The notes beneath the pieces were generated by a model that worked only from the letters and a program-made list of their open reading frames with translations, had not been told where the DNA came from and searched no databases. Both the position numbers and the translations under genes were made by a program. From Clostridia bacterium (GTDB lineage Bacteria; Bacillota; Clostridia; Oscillospirales; Acutalibacteraceae), in contig JAFQJL010000004.1 of assembly GCA_017414965.1 (NCBI GenBank), positions 17,031 to 81,030 of the forward strand: a stretch of DNA of 64,000 bases. The letters are read 5' to 3'. Below are positions 53,442-62,082 of this stretch, in pieces. The first letter of the stretch is position 1, and each line of letters begins with the position of its first letter.

Positions 53442-53960
53442 TACGGTCATTTTTTGAATGCGGCTCAAAAGCGGCAACAGCAACAGCGCAAGCAGGAGGT
53501 TGACCGCGCCCTGTGCGGCATTAAACGGTACGCTGACCAGTGCGCCGCCGAACTCGTACAGCACGATCTCGTACAGGAAATACCCCACGACCATGGCCAC
53601 TTCGGCCAGCGCGCCGCCGCCGATGCGGAGCGCGAGCTTCGCGCCGCGGGAACGGCCGGCGGCCATATGCTCAAATCCGGCGACGACCAGCGGCATCGCC
53701 AGTTTGATGAGGAGGGTGACCGGCGCGTATTGCGCGTAGCCGAGCGTGAGATCGCCGAGCATGGCGCCAAGGCCGCCGGCGACCGCCCCATACACCGGCC
53801 CGAGCAGAAATCCGCCGAGCAGCACAAAGCAGTCGCCGAGGTTGACGTAACCGATGGCGATCGGGAACTGAATAAATACCGTGCCCACGTACGTGAGGGC
53901 GGCGAAAAGCGCCGCCAAAACGGTATGTACCAGACGCGTATGAGACACATTTTTCGACAT
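53436..53960 (-). CDS. ECF transporter S component, substrate unknown
   Basis: The 174-aa protein has about five to six transmembrane helices and the S-component segment YVNLGDCFVLLGGFLLGP...GGLGAMLGDL typical of vitamin-uptake subunits (PanT/HmpT-like). It would work with EcfA/EcfT encoded elsewhere. No riboswitch was recognised upstream, so the vitamin cannot be named. Confidence 0.85.
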   Translation of the reverse strand: MSKNVSHTRLVHTVLAALFAALTYVGTVFIQFPIAIGYVNLGDCFVLLGGFLLGPVYGAVAGGLGAMLGDLTLGYAQYAPVTLLIKLAMPLVVAGFEHMAAGRSRGAKLALRIGGGALAEVAMVVGYFLYEIVLYEFGGALVSVPFNAAQGAVNLLLALLLLPLLSRIQKMTVK

Positions 53961-53991
53961 AATACCATCTCTTTTCGTGGAATTTGATTGT

Positions 53992-54020
53992 ATTATACAC
54001 CGGTTTTAGCGGATTTTCAA
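53992..54020 (-). promoter_or_regulatory. Promoter of the ECF S-component gene
   Basis: Minus strand: TTGAAA, 17 bases, TATAAT. Confidence 0.75.
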
Positions 54021-54079
54021 GAGGGCCGCTTTGTGCGAAAAAATTTCGGAATTTTTTTCACTTTTTACAAACAGAGGGA

Positions 54080-54107
54080 TTGATTTTTGGTGTATTTGTG
54101 GTATACT
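54080..54107 (+). promoter_or_regulatory. Promoter of murA
   Basis: TTGATT, 16 bases, TATACT, about 50 bases upstream of the start codon. Confidence 0.65.
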
Positions 54108-54158
54108 ATATTCGTGTTGGTTTATGCCGATCACAAAAATTGACGAGGAGGTGGGAGT

Positions 54159-55445
54159 GTGAGCCGATATCGTATCGAGGGTGGCCGCCGCCTGCAGGGC
54201 GAAGTCACCATCGGTGGCGCCAAGAACTCGGCGGTTGCCATCATTCCCGCCGTGGTGTTGTCGGACGGCGTCTGCCGCATCGAAAACATCCCGAATATCT
54301 CGGATATTTTTGTGTCGTTTGAAATTTTGAAGGCGCTGGGGGCGCAGGTGCGGATGCTCGATCCCTCCACGGTGGAGATCGATCCGCGCACCATCTGCTC
54401 GCACGTTGTGCCGCACGAGCTGGCGCGAAACATGCGCGCGTCGTATTATTTCCTCGGCTCGCTTTTGGGCAAATTCGGTGTGGCGCGCGTGTCCATGCCG
54501 GGCGGCTGTAACTTCGGTCTGCGCCCCATCGATCAGCATTTGAAGGGCTTCACGGCGCTGGGCGCGACCGTGCCGCCGATGATCGAAAACGGTATGATCG
54601 AGGCCAGCGCTACCCACCTGATCGGCAACTCCATTTATCTGGACGTGGTGTCGGTCGGTGCGACCATTAACATTATGCTCGCGGCGGTCAAGGCGCGCGG
54701 CATTACCATTATTGAAAATGCCGCCAAGGAGCCGCATATCGTCGATGTCGCGAACTTCCTCAACGCGATGGGCGCGGATATCCGCGGTGCCGGTACAGAC
54801 GTTATCAAGATCTGTGGCGTGCCGCATTTGTACGGCACCAGCTACTCCATCATTCCGGATCAGATCGAAGCCGGCACCTTTATGGCGGCGGCGGTTGCCA
54901 CCGGCGGCGACGTGCTGATCAAAAACGTCGTTCCGAAGCACTTGGAATCCATTTCTGCCAAGCTGCAGGAAATGGGTGCCACGGTGGAGGAGATCGACGA
55001 TATGGTGCGTGTCCGCATGGACGGACCGATCCGTCATTGCAACGTCAAGACGATGCCGCACCCCGGCTTCCCGACCGATATGCAGCCGCAGATCTCGGTG
55101 CTGCTGGCGATGGCCGACGGTACCAGCGCGGTGACCGATACGGTGTGGGAAAACCGATTCCGTTACGTGGACGAGCTTCGCCGTATGGGCGCGCAGGCGC
55201 AGGTCAACGGCAAGGTCGCGGTGTTTGAGGGCGTGCCGATGCTCACCGGCGCACCGGTCAAGGCGTACGATCTGCGCGCCGGCGCGGCGATGGTGATCGC
55301 CGGATTGGCGGCGCAGGGACGTACCGAGATCGACGACGTGCATTACATTGAACGCGGTTACGAATATTTTATTGAAAAGCTCCGTGGTCTGGGGGCGGAA
55401 ATTTGTCGGGTAGACATTCCGTCGCCGTACGCCAAGCGGGCGTAA
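54159..55445 (+). CDS. murA: UDP-N-acetylglucosamine 1-carboxyvinyltransferase
   Basis: MurA adds enolpyruvate to UDP-GlcNAc, the first committed step of peptidoglycan synthesis and the fosfomycin target. The 428-aa protein has GGAKNSAVAI at the start, MRASYYFLGSLL and the catalytic loop PGGCNFGLRP, whose Cys is the fosfomycin-sensitive residue. The GTG start is supported by GAGGAGGTGGGAG. A hairpin separates it from the next gene. Confidence 0.96.
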   Translation: MSRYRIEGGRRLQGEVTIGGAKNSAVAIIPAVVLSDGVCRIENIPNISDIFVSFEILKALGAQVRMLDPSTVEIDPRTICSHVVPHELARNMRASYYFLGSLLGKFGVARVSMPGGCNFGLRPIDQHLKGFTALGATVPPMIENGMIEASATHLIGNSIYLDVVSVGATINIMLAAVKARGITIIENAAKEPHIVDVANFLNAMGADIRGAGTDVIKICGVPHLYGTSYSIIPDQIEAGTFMAAAVATGGDVLIKNVVPKHLESISAKLQEMGATVEEIDDMVRVRMDGPIRHCNVKTMPHPGFPTDMQPQISVLLAMADGTSAVTDTVWENRFRYVDELRRMGAQAQVNGKVAVFEGVPMLTGAPVKAYDLRAGAAMVIAGLAAQGRTEIDDVHYIERGYEYFIEKLRGLGAEICRVDIPSPYAKRA

Positions 55446-55452
55446 AAGGAAA

Positions 55453-55496
55453 CACAAAAGAGGTATTGTAATCCGATTACAACACCTCTTATTTGT
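55453..55496 (+). terminator. Hairpin terminator after murA
   Basis: AAGAGGT-A-TTGTAATC pairs with GATTACAA-C-ACCTCTT, with a short T-containing tail. It looks leaky and may allow readthrough to the next gene, which starts 16 bases later. Confidence 0.65.
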
Positions 55497-55511
55497 AAAG
55501 AGAGGAACGTT

Positions 55512-56294
55512 ATGGCTCGTTTTTGTCCGCTGTTTTCCGGAAGCAGCGGGAATTGTACTTACATAGCCACCGCGGCCGGCGGTCTGCTGGTGGATGCGGG
55601 GGTCAGCGCCAAGCGGATCGAGACCGCCCTGCGCGAGCGCGAGGTGGACCCGCGCACGTTGCGTGCGATCCTCGTCACCCACGAGCATACCGATCATACC
55701 GCCGGTGTGCGGGTGTTGGCCAAGCGTTACGGCTTGCCGGTGTACGCATCCGAGGGAACGCTGCTCGGAATGGAAGGAACGATCGACACCACGACCGAAA
55801 TCCATCGGATGCCCGATGAATTGGCGGTGGCGGATATGGGGGTGCGCGCGTTTGCGCTGTCGCACGACGCGCATCAGCCGACCGGCTACGAGATTACGCT
55901 GCCGGACGGGCGTCGCTTGGCGGTGCTGACCGATACCGGTATCATTACCGACGAGCATCGCCGGATCTTAAAGCAATGCGACGTGGTGCTGATCGAATCC
56001 AACCACGACACCGCGATGCTGCGGACAGGACCATATCCCTATCCGCTGAAAGAACGAATTTTAGGCGAACACGGACACCTTTCAAATACCGATTGTGCGG
56101 CGTTGCTGCCGTATCTGGTGGAGGCCGGCGTGACACGGCTGGTGCTGGGGCATCTCAGCCGCGAGAACAACACGCCGGCAATCGCTCGCCGCGAAGCGAT
56201 CAGCCGACTGGCCGGATCGGGAATGGCCGAGCATCTGGATTATACGCTGGCGGTTGCCGAGCCGGTATGCTCGGGTTGCCTGACGATCGTATAA
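55512..56294 (+). CDS. walJ: Metallo-beta-lactamase-fold hydrolase (WalJ/YycJ family)
   Basis: WalJ/YycJ is a metal-dependent nuclease-like protein implicated in DNA repair and cell-wall coordination. The 260-aa protein begins with FSGSSGNCTYI, has the metal motif THEHTDH (residues 56-62) and further ligands in LTDTG, SNHD and LGHLSRENN. It follows murA, and AGAGGAAC precedes the ATG. The walRK genes are not in the window. Confidence 0.88.
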   Translation: MARFCPLFSGSSGNCTYIATAAGGLLVDAGVSAKRIETALREREVDPRTLRAILVTHEHTDHTAGVRVLAKRYGLPVYASEGTLLGMEGTIDTTTEIHRMPDELAVADMGVRAFALSHDAHQPTGYEITLPDGRRLAVLTDTGIITDEHRRILKQCDVVLIESNHDTAMLRTGPYPYPLKERILGEHGHLSNTDCAALLPYLVEAGVTRLVLGHLSRENNTPAIARREAISRLAGSGMAEHLDYTLAVAEPVCSGCLTIV

Positions 56295-56332
56295 AAAAAG
56301 AGGTCGGCGGTTGCCGACCTCTCTGTTTGAAA
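56293..56332 (-). terminator. Terminator of fba
   Basis: AGAGGTCGGC/GCCGACCTCT has a 4-nt loop. On the minus strand it is followed by TTTTTTT, immediately past the fba stop. Confidence 0.9.
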
Positions 56333-56333
56333 A

Positions 56334-57197
56334 TTACGCTTTACCGACCGAGCCGAACAGCGCCATCTTGGTTTTGACCGTGTCAATGATCGCGGCGGCA
56401 CCGTCTGCCAGCACCTTGCGCGGATCAAAGCCTTTGCCGGACAGATCCTTGCCCGCTTCGATATACTTGCGGGTAGCCGCGGTAAACGCGATCTGGCATT
56501 CGGTGTTGACGTTGACCTTGGCTACGCCGAGCGAGATCGCCTTGTGCACCATTTCGTCCGGAATGCCGGTACCGCCGTGCAACACCAGCGGCATATCGCC
56601 CACCTTGTCCTTGACGGCGGCCAGCGTCTCAAACGACAGACCCGGCCAGTTTTCCGGATATTTGCCGTGGATATTGCCGATGCCGGCAGCCAACATATCC
56701 ACGCCCAGATCGGCGATCATTTTGCACTCGTTCGGATCGGCGCATTCGCCGGCACCGACCACGCCGTCTTCCTCGCCACCGATGGCGCCGACCTCGGCTT
56801 CCAGCGACAGACCGAGCTGATGCGCCACGTGGACGAGCTCGGTGGTTTTGGCCAGATTTTCCTCGATGGGATAATGCGAGCCGTCAAACATAATGGACGA
56901 GAAACCGGCCTTGATGCATTTGTAGCAATCCTCATACGTGCCGTGATCCAGGTGGATCGCCACCGGCACGGTGATGTTCATATCGTTGATCATCGCCTTG
57001 ACCATTGCCGCGACAGTGCCAAAACCGGTCATATACTTACCGGCGCCGGCGGACACGCCCAAAATCACCGGAGACTGGCATTCCTCGGCGGCTTTGAGTA
57101 CGCTCTTGGTCCATTCGAGATTGTTGATGTTAAATTGACCGACGGTATAATGACCGGCCACGGCCTTTTGCAGCATTTCGGTTGCGGAAACTAACAT
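56334..57197 (-). CDS. fba: Fructose-1,6-bisphosphate aldolase, class II
   Basis: The enzyme splits fructose-1,6-bisphosphate in glycolysis using zinc. The 287-aa protein has the metal-binding VPVAIHLDHGTYEDC, EAEVGAIGGEEDG, GNIHGKYP and VLHGGTGIP segments. It is monocistronic, with its own promoter and terminator. Confidence 0.95.
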   Translation of the reverse strand: MLVSATEMLQKAVAGHYTVGQFNINNLEWTKSVLKAAEECQSPVILGVSAGAGKYMTGFGTVAAMVKAMINDMNITVPVAIHLDHGTYEDCYKCIKAGFSSIMFDGSHYPIEENLAKTTELVHVAHQLGLSLEAEVGAIGGEEDGVVGAGECADPNECKMIADLGVDMLAAGIGNIHGKYPENWPGLSFETLAAVKDKVGDMPLVLHGGTGIPDEMVHKAISLGVAKVNVNTECQIAFTAATRKYIEAGKDLSGKGFDPRKVLADGAAAIIDTVKTKMALFGSVGKA

Positions 57198-57229
57198 AGA
57201 AGCGACCTCCTTAAAATTTTTCCAATCTT

Positions 57230-57258
57230 ATTATACCTATTCGAAGCAGAAATTGCAA
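57230..57258 (-). promoter_or_regulatory. Promoter of fba
   Basis: Minus strand: TTGCAA, 17 bases, TATAAT. Confidence 0.75.
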
Positions 57259-57292
57259 GCGATAGCCCAAAAAAACAAAGGAGTGGACATTT

Positions 57293-57652
57293 ATGGACAA
57301 GATCATCCTGCGCGGACTGCGCGTGTATGCCTATCACGGCGTGTTTCCGGAGGAAAAACGCGAAGGGCAGACCTTTGTGCTGGATATCACGCTGTCGGTT
57401 GATCTGACGCGTGCCGGCGAGACGGATGCGCTGGCCGATACGGTCAGCTATGCGGACGTGGTCGAAACGGTCAAGCAGACCATGACCGAAAAAGCGTGCG
57501 ACCTCATCGAGCATGCCGCTTCGCGCGTGGCAGCGGCGATCTTGGCGGCCTATCCGCCGGTGACGGAGGTCACCGTGCGATTGGCCAAACCGGAGGCGCC
57601 GGTGGATGCGGAGTTCGAATATATGGCGGTGGAGATCACCCGATCCAGATAA
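57293..57652 (+). CDS. folB: Dihydroneopterin aldolase
   Basis: FolB converts dihydroneopterin to hydroxymethyl-dihydropterin in folate synthesis. The 119-aa protein has LRGLRVYAYHGVFPEEKREGQTF with the catalytic Tyr-His/Glu region, DTVSYADVVETV and LIEHAASRVA. AAAGGAG precedes the ATG. The remaining folate genes are not adjacent. Confidence 0.93.
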   Translation: MDKIILRGLRVYAYHGVFPEEKREGQTFVLDITLSVDLTRAGETDALADTVSYADVVETVKQTMTEKACDLIEHAASRVAAAILAAYPPVTEVTVRLAKPEAPVDAEFEYMAVEITRSR

Positions 57653-57692
57653 ACAAAAACATACCCCCTGCTTCGGCGGGGGTATGTTTTTG
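57653..57692. terminator. Bidirectional terminator between folB and the dipeptidase
   Basis: ACAAAAACATACCCCCTGC pairs with GCGGGGGTATGTTTTTGT around TTCG, with A/T runs on both sides. Confidence 0.9.
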
Positions 57693-59057
57693 TTATTCGC
57701 AAAGTCGTACGATCGCGTGGGCGTAGATCTGAGCACATTTGAGTAAGGTGGCCAACGGTATATTCTCGTTCGGACCGTGGAGGTGGTACTCCTCGCCGTC
57801 AAATTCCGGACCGAAAGCCACGCCGTTTTTGGTGTCGTGCACGTAGGTGCCGCCGCCGATGGCAATGCAGTATCCCGGCAGACCGGTCTGCTCGGTATAC
57901 ACCTCCAGCAGCGTGCGGATAAACTCGCTGTTTTCGTCTACGTGGTGCGGCTCAATGCCGTCGTAGTCAAAGGCAAATCCGGCAGCGGTGGCGGTGGCGG
58001 ACGCCTTGGTCGACACGCCGGCAACCGTCTCGCTGACGGGGAAGCGGCAATCAAACTGCACCGTCAGCGTCTCGCCGTCGGTGTGGCAGATGGACGGCGT
58101 CAGCGTCAGCTTGCCGGACAGGTCATCCTCGCACGCCATCCCCATGCCGACGGCGTAGTGATCGCCGTGCGGGAACATCTTGGCAAGGGCGGTAAACGGC
58201 GCCAGGTCCAGCGCGGCGAGAAGCGCAAATTGCGCGGTTAATGCGTTGTGTCCCTCCATCGGCATGGCGCCGTGCGCCGCTTTGCCGTGGCAGGTAACGC
58301 TCAGCACGCCGTCGTTTTCGGCAAACGCCCAGTGAATGCCCTCCAGATTCAGCGCGGTGGCGGCGCGGGAGACCTTGTCAGCCGCCAAGCCGATCAGCTC
58401 GACCTGCGCCACGTCCGGTACGGCGTTGATAACGGTGCCGGCGTGGATGGAGCGCACGGTGCCGGTTGCGTCAAACGGCGCGGTCAGCGTGGAGGGGAGG
58501 CGTCCTTTTTCGATGTTGATAACGGGGAAATTGGCGTCCGCCGTAAACAACTGCGGCGGGAACGGCTCGTGCTTTTGGTACTCGATCATATCCGAGCCGC
58601 CGACCTCCTCGTTGCAGCCGACGATCAGCCGCACGCCGTGTTTCAGCGGAATGCCCAGCTCTTTGATGGCGCGCATCGCAAACAAGACCGCCACCGCCGG
58701 CCCCTTGTCGTCGGTGGAGCCGCGGCCGTAGAGTTTGCCGTCCTTGGCGGTCAGTTCAAACGGCGGCGTATCCCAACCGTCGCCGACCGGCACGACGTCA
58801 AGGTGGCACAGCACACCGAGCTTGGCCTCACGCTCGTCCAGCGCGATTGTACCGGCGTGATAATCCACGTTTTTGGTTTTCATTCCCATATCCGAGGCGA
58901 TGTCCAAGGCTTTTTCCAAGCACCGAGCCACCGGTTCGCCGTACGGAAACTCGCCTTGCGGCGCGGCGGCCACGCTGGGAAACGCGATCAACTCGCGCAG
59001 GACCTCCACCATTTCATCCAAATGCTCCTCTAACCAGAGGTTGAGCTTGTCGTGCAT
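57693..59057 (-). CDS. pepV: M20 family dipeptidase (PepV-like)
   Basis: A dinuclear zinc peptidase releasing N-terminal residues from dipeptides. The 454-aa protein has the metal motifs CHLDVVPVGDGW and YGRGSTDDKGP, the catalytic Glu pair CNEEVGGSD, the lid-domain HGKAAHGAMP, and the C-terminal GGGTYVHD. ATG 59057 has AGGGGTG upstream; the longer frame starts in the promoter region. Confidence 0.92.
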   Translation of the reverse strand: MHDKLNLWLEEHLDEMVEVLRELIAFPSVAAAPQGEFPYGEPVARCLEKALDIASDMGMKTKNVDYHAGTIALDEREAKLGVLCHLDVVPVGDGWDTPPFELTAKDGKLYGRGSTDDKGPAVAVLFAMRAIKELGIPLKHGVRLIVGCNEEVGGSDMIEYQKHEPFPPQLFTADANFPVINIEKGRLPSTLTAPFDATGTVRSIHAGTVINAVPDVAQVELIGLAADKVSRAATALNLEGIHWAFAENDGVLSVTCHGKAAHGAMPMEGHNALTAQFALLAALDLAPFTALAKMFPHGDHYAVGMGMACEDDLSGKLTLTPSICHTDGETLTVQFDCRFPVSETVAGVSTKASATATAAGFAFDYDGIEPHHVDENSEFIRTLLEVYTEQTGLPGYCIAIGGGTYVHDTKNGVAFGPEFDGEEYHLHGPNENIPLATLLKCAQIYAHAIVRLCE

Positions 59058-59082
59058 AAAACGCACCCCTTTCTTTGTGGGT

Positions 59083-59111
59083 AGTATATCACAATTTCCC
59101 GCACAATGCAA
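59083..59111 (-). promoter_or_regulatory. Promoter of the dipeptidase gene
   Basis: Minus strand: TTGCAT, 17 bases, TATACT. It is divergent from the rpiB promoter 12 bases away. Confidence 0.7.
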
Positions 59112-59122
59112 CGATGTTTGCA

Positions 59123-59151
59123 TTGATTTCCGAGGAAATATGTGGTATACT
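59123..59151 (+). promoter_or_regulatory. Promoter of rpiB-pepP
   Basis: TTGATT, 17 bases, TATACT, 35 bases upstream of the rpiB start. Confidence 0.7.
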
Positions 59152-59186
59152 CCTTTATGTAATATTTCTCAAAAGGGGGCACCAAT

Positions 59187-59639
59187 ATGAAAATTGCAAT
59201 GGGTAACGATCACGCCGGTATCGATTTGAAAGAAGCGGTGATGGAAGTGTTGAACGCGCGCGGCGTAGAAGTCGTGGAGTGCGGCACGTTCGATCACAGC
59301 AGCTGCGATTATCCGGTGTTTGCGCAAAAGGCAGCGGATCTGGTGGCCAGCGGGGAGTGCGATCTCGGCATTCTGATGTGCGGCACCGGTGTGGGCATTT
59401 CGCTGGCGGCCAACAAGGTTAAGGGCATCCGCTGCGTATGCTGCAGCGAGCCGTATAGCGCGGAGATGTCCCGCCGCCACAACAACGCCAATATGCTGTC
59501 CATCGGTGCGCGTGTGATCGGCACCGAAACCGCTAAGGCGATCGTCAAGGCGTTTCTGGACGCACCGTTTGAGGGCGACCGCCATCAGCGTCGCGTGGAC
59601 TTGATCACCGCGATCGAAAACGGCGAAAAGATCTATTAA
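59187..59639 (+). CDS. rpiB: Ribose-5-phosphate isomerase B
   Basis: RpiB interconverts ribose-5-P and ribulose-5-P in the pentose phosphate pathway. The 150-aa protein begins MKIAMGNDHAGIDLKE and contains LMCGTGVGISLAANK with the catalytic Cys, and SRRHNNANMLSIGARV. AAAGGGGG precedes the ATG. The next gene begins one base after its stop. Confidence 0.96.
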   Translation: MKIAMGNDHAGIDLKEAVMEVLNARGVEVVECGTFDHSSCDYPVFAQKAADLVASGECDLGILMCGTGVGISLAANKVKGIRCVCCSEPYSAEMSRRHNNANMLSIGARVIGTETAKAIVKAFLDAPFEGDRHQRRVDLITAIENGEKIY

Positions 59640-59640
59640 G

Positions 59641-61404
59641 ATGGCGCGCGAGCAGATTGAGCTTCTGCGCGGCTGGATGCGCGAGAATGCGGTAGACGCC
59701 GTGCTGGTGGTGACCGACGATTTTCACGGATCGGAGTACGTGGGGGAGCATTTCCAAACGCGCGCGTGGCTGACCGGCTTTACCGGCTCGGCCGGCACGG
59801 CGGCGGTGACCGCCGATGCGGCTTGTCTGTGGACGGACGGTCGGTATTTTTTGCAGGCCGCCGACCAGTTGGCGGATAGCGGTATCGCGCTGATGAAAAG
59901 CGGCGAGCCGGACGTGCCGACGCCGGCGGAATGGTTGCTGAATACGCTGCAGACCGGACAAACGCTGGCGTTTGACGGTCGGACGGTGTGCGCCGCGTTT
60001 GCGGAAAAACTGACAGAGGCGCTGTCGGTGCGCGGGGTGCGCGTGCGGGCGGACGCCGATCCGGTCGGTGCGGTCTGGGCGGATCGCCCACCGCTTTCGA
60101 AGCAACCGGCGTGGTTGCTGGATGCGGCTCTCGCCGGAAAAAGTCGCGAACAGAAATTGGCGGAGCTGCGGGCGACGCTGGACGCCGCCGAGGCGGATTG
60201 TCTGGTGCTGACCTCGCTGGATGATATTATGTGGTTGCTCAACCTGCGCGGCGGCGACGTGGCACATAATCCTGTGTTACTCAGCTATTTGTATATCGAT
60301 TGTGGGCAATGCTGGCTGTTCGCCGCGCCGGAGGCGTTTGGCGAATTGGAACGGGCGGCACTGGGTGCGGCCGGCGTGACGCTGGCGCCGTATGAGCAGA
60401 TCTATGAGATCATGCCGGCGCTGACCGATCTGACGATCTGGTTGGATCCAAACAAGGTCAACTACGCGCTGACGCGGTTGTTGCCGTCCAGCGCAAAGCG
60501 GCTGGAACGCCCGTCGCCGACCACGGCGGCCAAGGCGGTCAAGACCGAGGCGGAGATCGCCGGATTCCGTCGGGCGCATTTGGCGGACGGGGCGGCGGTG
60601 ACCGCGTTTATTTATTGGCTCAAGCATAGCGCGGTGGCCGAGGGCGCGACCGAGCGGTCGGCGGCGGAGACGGTCGAGCGCTTGCGCGAGGAACAAAAGG
60701 GATACCGTGAGCCGAGTTTTGCCCCGATCGTGGCGGTCGGTGAGCACGGCGCGATCGTGCATTACAGTGCGACCGCCGAAACCGATGCGCCGCTTCGTGC
60801 GGAGGGCTTTGTGCTGTGCGATACCGGAGGTCATTACGCGGACGGCACAACCGACGTCACGCGGACGATATCGATGGGTGAATTGACAACTCGTCAAAAA
60901 GAGGATTACACGGACGTGCTGCGCGGCCATCTGCGACTGGGTGCGGCGGTGTTTCGTCAGGGAATGCGCGGCGATCAGTTGGACATTCTGGCGCGGCAGC
61001 CGCTGTGGGAACGCGGGTTGGATTATCGGCACGGCACCGGTCACGGCGTGGGGCATTTGCTTAACGTGCACGAAGGTCCCAATCGTTTTCGCTGGCAGGG
61101 TGAATCGGCTGCGATGGAAGCGGGTATGATAACCTCCGACGAGCCGGGGTTGTATCGCGAGGGCGAGTACGGCATCCGCATCGAAAACTTGCTGCTGTGC
61201 TGTCCGGCGAAGGCGGAGGGGTATCTGGCGTTTGAGCATCTGACGCTGGCGCCATACGATCGCGCGGCGATCCTGCCGGAACGGCTGACCGCCGAGGAGC
61301 GTGCGTGGCTCAATGCTTACCACGAACGCGTGTGCGAGGCGTTGTCGCCGATGCTGTCGCCCGAGGTAGCGGCATGGCTGCGCGGGGAGACGGCGGCGAT
61401 CTGA
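59641..61404 (+). CDS. pepP: Xaa-Pro aminopeptidase (M24B, long form)
   Basis: It removes the N-terminal residue before a proline. The 587-aa protein has two N-terminal creatinase-like domains, then the M24 metal-binding domain: LCDTGGHYADGTTDVTRT (Asp pair), YRHGTGHGVGHLLNVHEGP (His), DEPGLYREGEYGIRIEN (Glu pair), and a C-terminal extension as in eukaryote-like long forms. It is co-transcribed with rpiB. Confidence 0.94.
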   Translation: MAREQIELLRGWMRENAVDAVLVVTDDFHGSEYVGEHFQTRAWLTGFTGSAGTAAVTADAACLWTDGRYFLQAADQLADSGIALMKSGEPDVPTPAEWLLNTLQTGQTLAFDGRTVCAAFAEKLTEALSVRGVRVRADADPVGAVWADRPPLSKQPAWLLDAALAGKSREQKLAELRATLDAAEADCLVLTSLDDIMWLLNLRGGDVAHNPVLLSYLYIDCGQCWLFAAPEAFGELERAALGAAGVTLAPYEQIYEIMPALTDLTIWLDPNKVNYALTRLLPSSAKRLERPSPTTAAKAVKTEAEIAGFRRAHLADGAAVTAFIYWLKHSAVAEGATERSAAETVERLREEQKGYREPSFAPIVAVGEHGAIVHYSATAETDAPLRAEGFVLCDTGGHYADGTTDVTRTISMGELTTRQKEDYTDVLRGHLRLGAAVFRQGMRGDQLDILARQPLWERGLDYRHGTGHGVGHLLNVHEGPNRFRWQGESAAMEAGMITSDEPGLYREGEYGIRIENLLLCCPAKAEGYLAFEHLTLAPYDRAAILPERLTAEERAWLNAYHERVCEALSPMLSPEVAAWLRGETAAI

Positions 61405-61416
61405 CGGAGGGATAAG

Positions 61417-61662
61417 ATGGTATCCGAAAAGGTGATTTTGCGCGAGGCGCTGGATTTGGTGAGCATCGATCAGTTGGTAAAAGAACTGAAAGCATACCCG
61501 AAAACGCAGGTGACGGTGGTGCGCCGCGGCTACGACGTAGACGGTCGCGACGCGATTAAGTTGGGAGAGTTGCACGCGGTCGCCGGCGACGAGCTGACCG
61601 TCCGCTGTGTCGGACGGGAGGAACGCGCTTGTCTGCGTGCGGCGGTGTCGATGCTGGCGTAA
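61417..61662 (+). CDS. HPr-like domain protein lacking the phosphorylatable histidine
   Basis: The 81-aa protein matches the second half of the HPr fold (DGRDAIKLGELHAVAGDELTVRCVG then a Cys-Leu-Arg-Ala helix). The position of the HARPA active-site segment reads LDLVSIDQLV, with no histidine, so it cannot be a normal PTS phosphocarrier; a Crh-like regulatory or adaptor role is possible. GGAGGG precedes the ATG, 12 bases after pepP. Confidence 0.7.
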   Translation: MVSEKVILREALDLVSIDQLVKELKAYPKTQVTVVRRGYDVDGRDAIKLGELHAVAGDELTVRCVGREERACLRAAVSMLA

Positions 61663-61695
61663 TATAAAGACATATTAAAAAAATTAAAAAAACGC

Positions 61696-61724
61696 TTGAC
61701 TTTTCGGGGCGGATATGATAGAGT
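61696..61724 (+). promoter_or_regulatory. Promoter of tRNA-Ala
   Basis: TTGACT, 17 bases, TAGAGT, about 20 bases upstream of the tRNA 5' end. Confidence 0.65.
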
Positions 61725-61744
61725 AATATCCGTTCCGAACAAAT

Positions 61745-61820
<76 letters not shown>

Positions 61821-61828
61821 AAAGAAAA

Positions 61829-61858
61829 AGACTCGTCCGAGAGGACGGGTCTTTTTTG
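61829..61858 (+). terminator. Terminator after tRNA-Ala
   Basis: AAGACTCGTCC pairs with GGACGGGTCTT around GAGA, followed by TTTTT. Confidence 0.9.
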
Positions 61859-61869
61859 TTGTCAAAAAA

Positions 61870-61886
61870 AGATAAGCGGGATCGAA
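61870..61886 (-). repeat. Inverted copy of the tRNA-Ala T-arm/acceptor region
   Basis: AGATAAGCGGGATCGAA is the exact reverse complement of tRNA positions 61798-61814 (17 of 17). Confidence 0.85.
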
Positions 61887-61896
61887 AGCCCGTCAA

Positions 61897-61922
61897 GAAA
61901 ACAGTCCGGTGGACTGTTTTTA
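61897..61922 (+). terminator. Second hairpin terminator in the tRNA-adjacent segment
   Basis: AAAACAGTCC/GGACTGTTTT with a 3-nt loop, ending in a T-run plus TAG. It is in the 175-bp segment between the two direct repeats. Confidence 0.6.
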
Positions 61923-61995
61923 GGGCGTGGATCTGCCGACAGTTACGCCGTCTGGCTAAAGGGGTAGCCGGCGCAGAACTGCCGGTCTGCACAAA

Positions 61996-62011
61996 CCGCT
62001 TATCTCCACCA
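61996..62011 (+). repeat. Direct repeat copy 2 (tRNA-Ala 3' end)
   Basis: A second CCGCTTATCTCCACCA, 191 bp from copy 1, not part of a complete tRNA. It marks the second boundary of a short inserted segment or the scar of an earlier integration. Confidence 0.85.
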
Positions 62012-62082
62012 CTGGTTCGTCAAGTTTTATTTTTTTGCCTCAAAGTAACCCGTCACTCAAACAACATGGGAGGAAATCGTCG

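Noticed and set aside
53961..54000. Vitamin riboswitch upstream of the ECF S component
   Set aside because: The leader between promoter and start is only about 30 nt, too short for any known vitamin aptamer.
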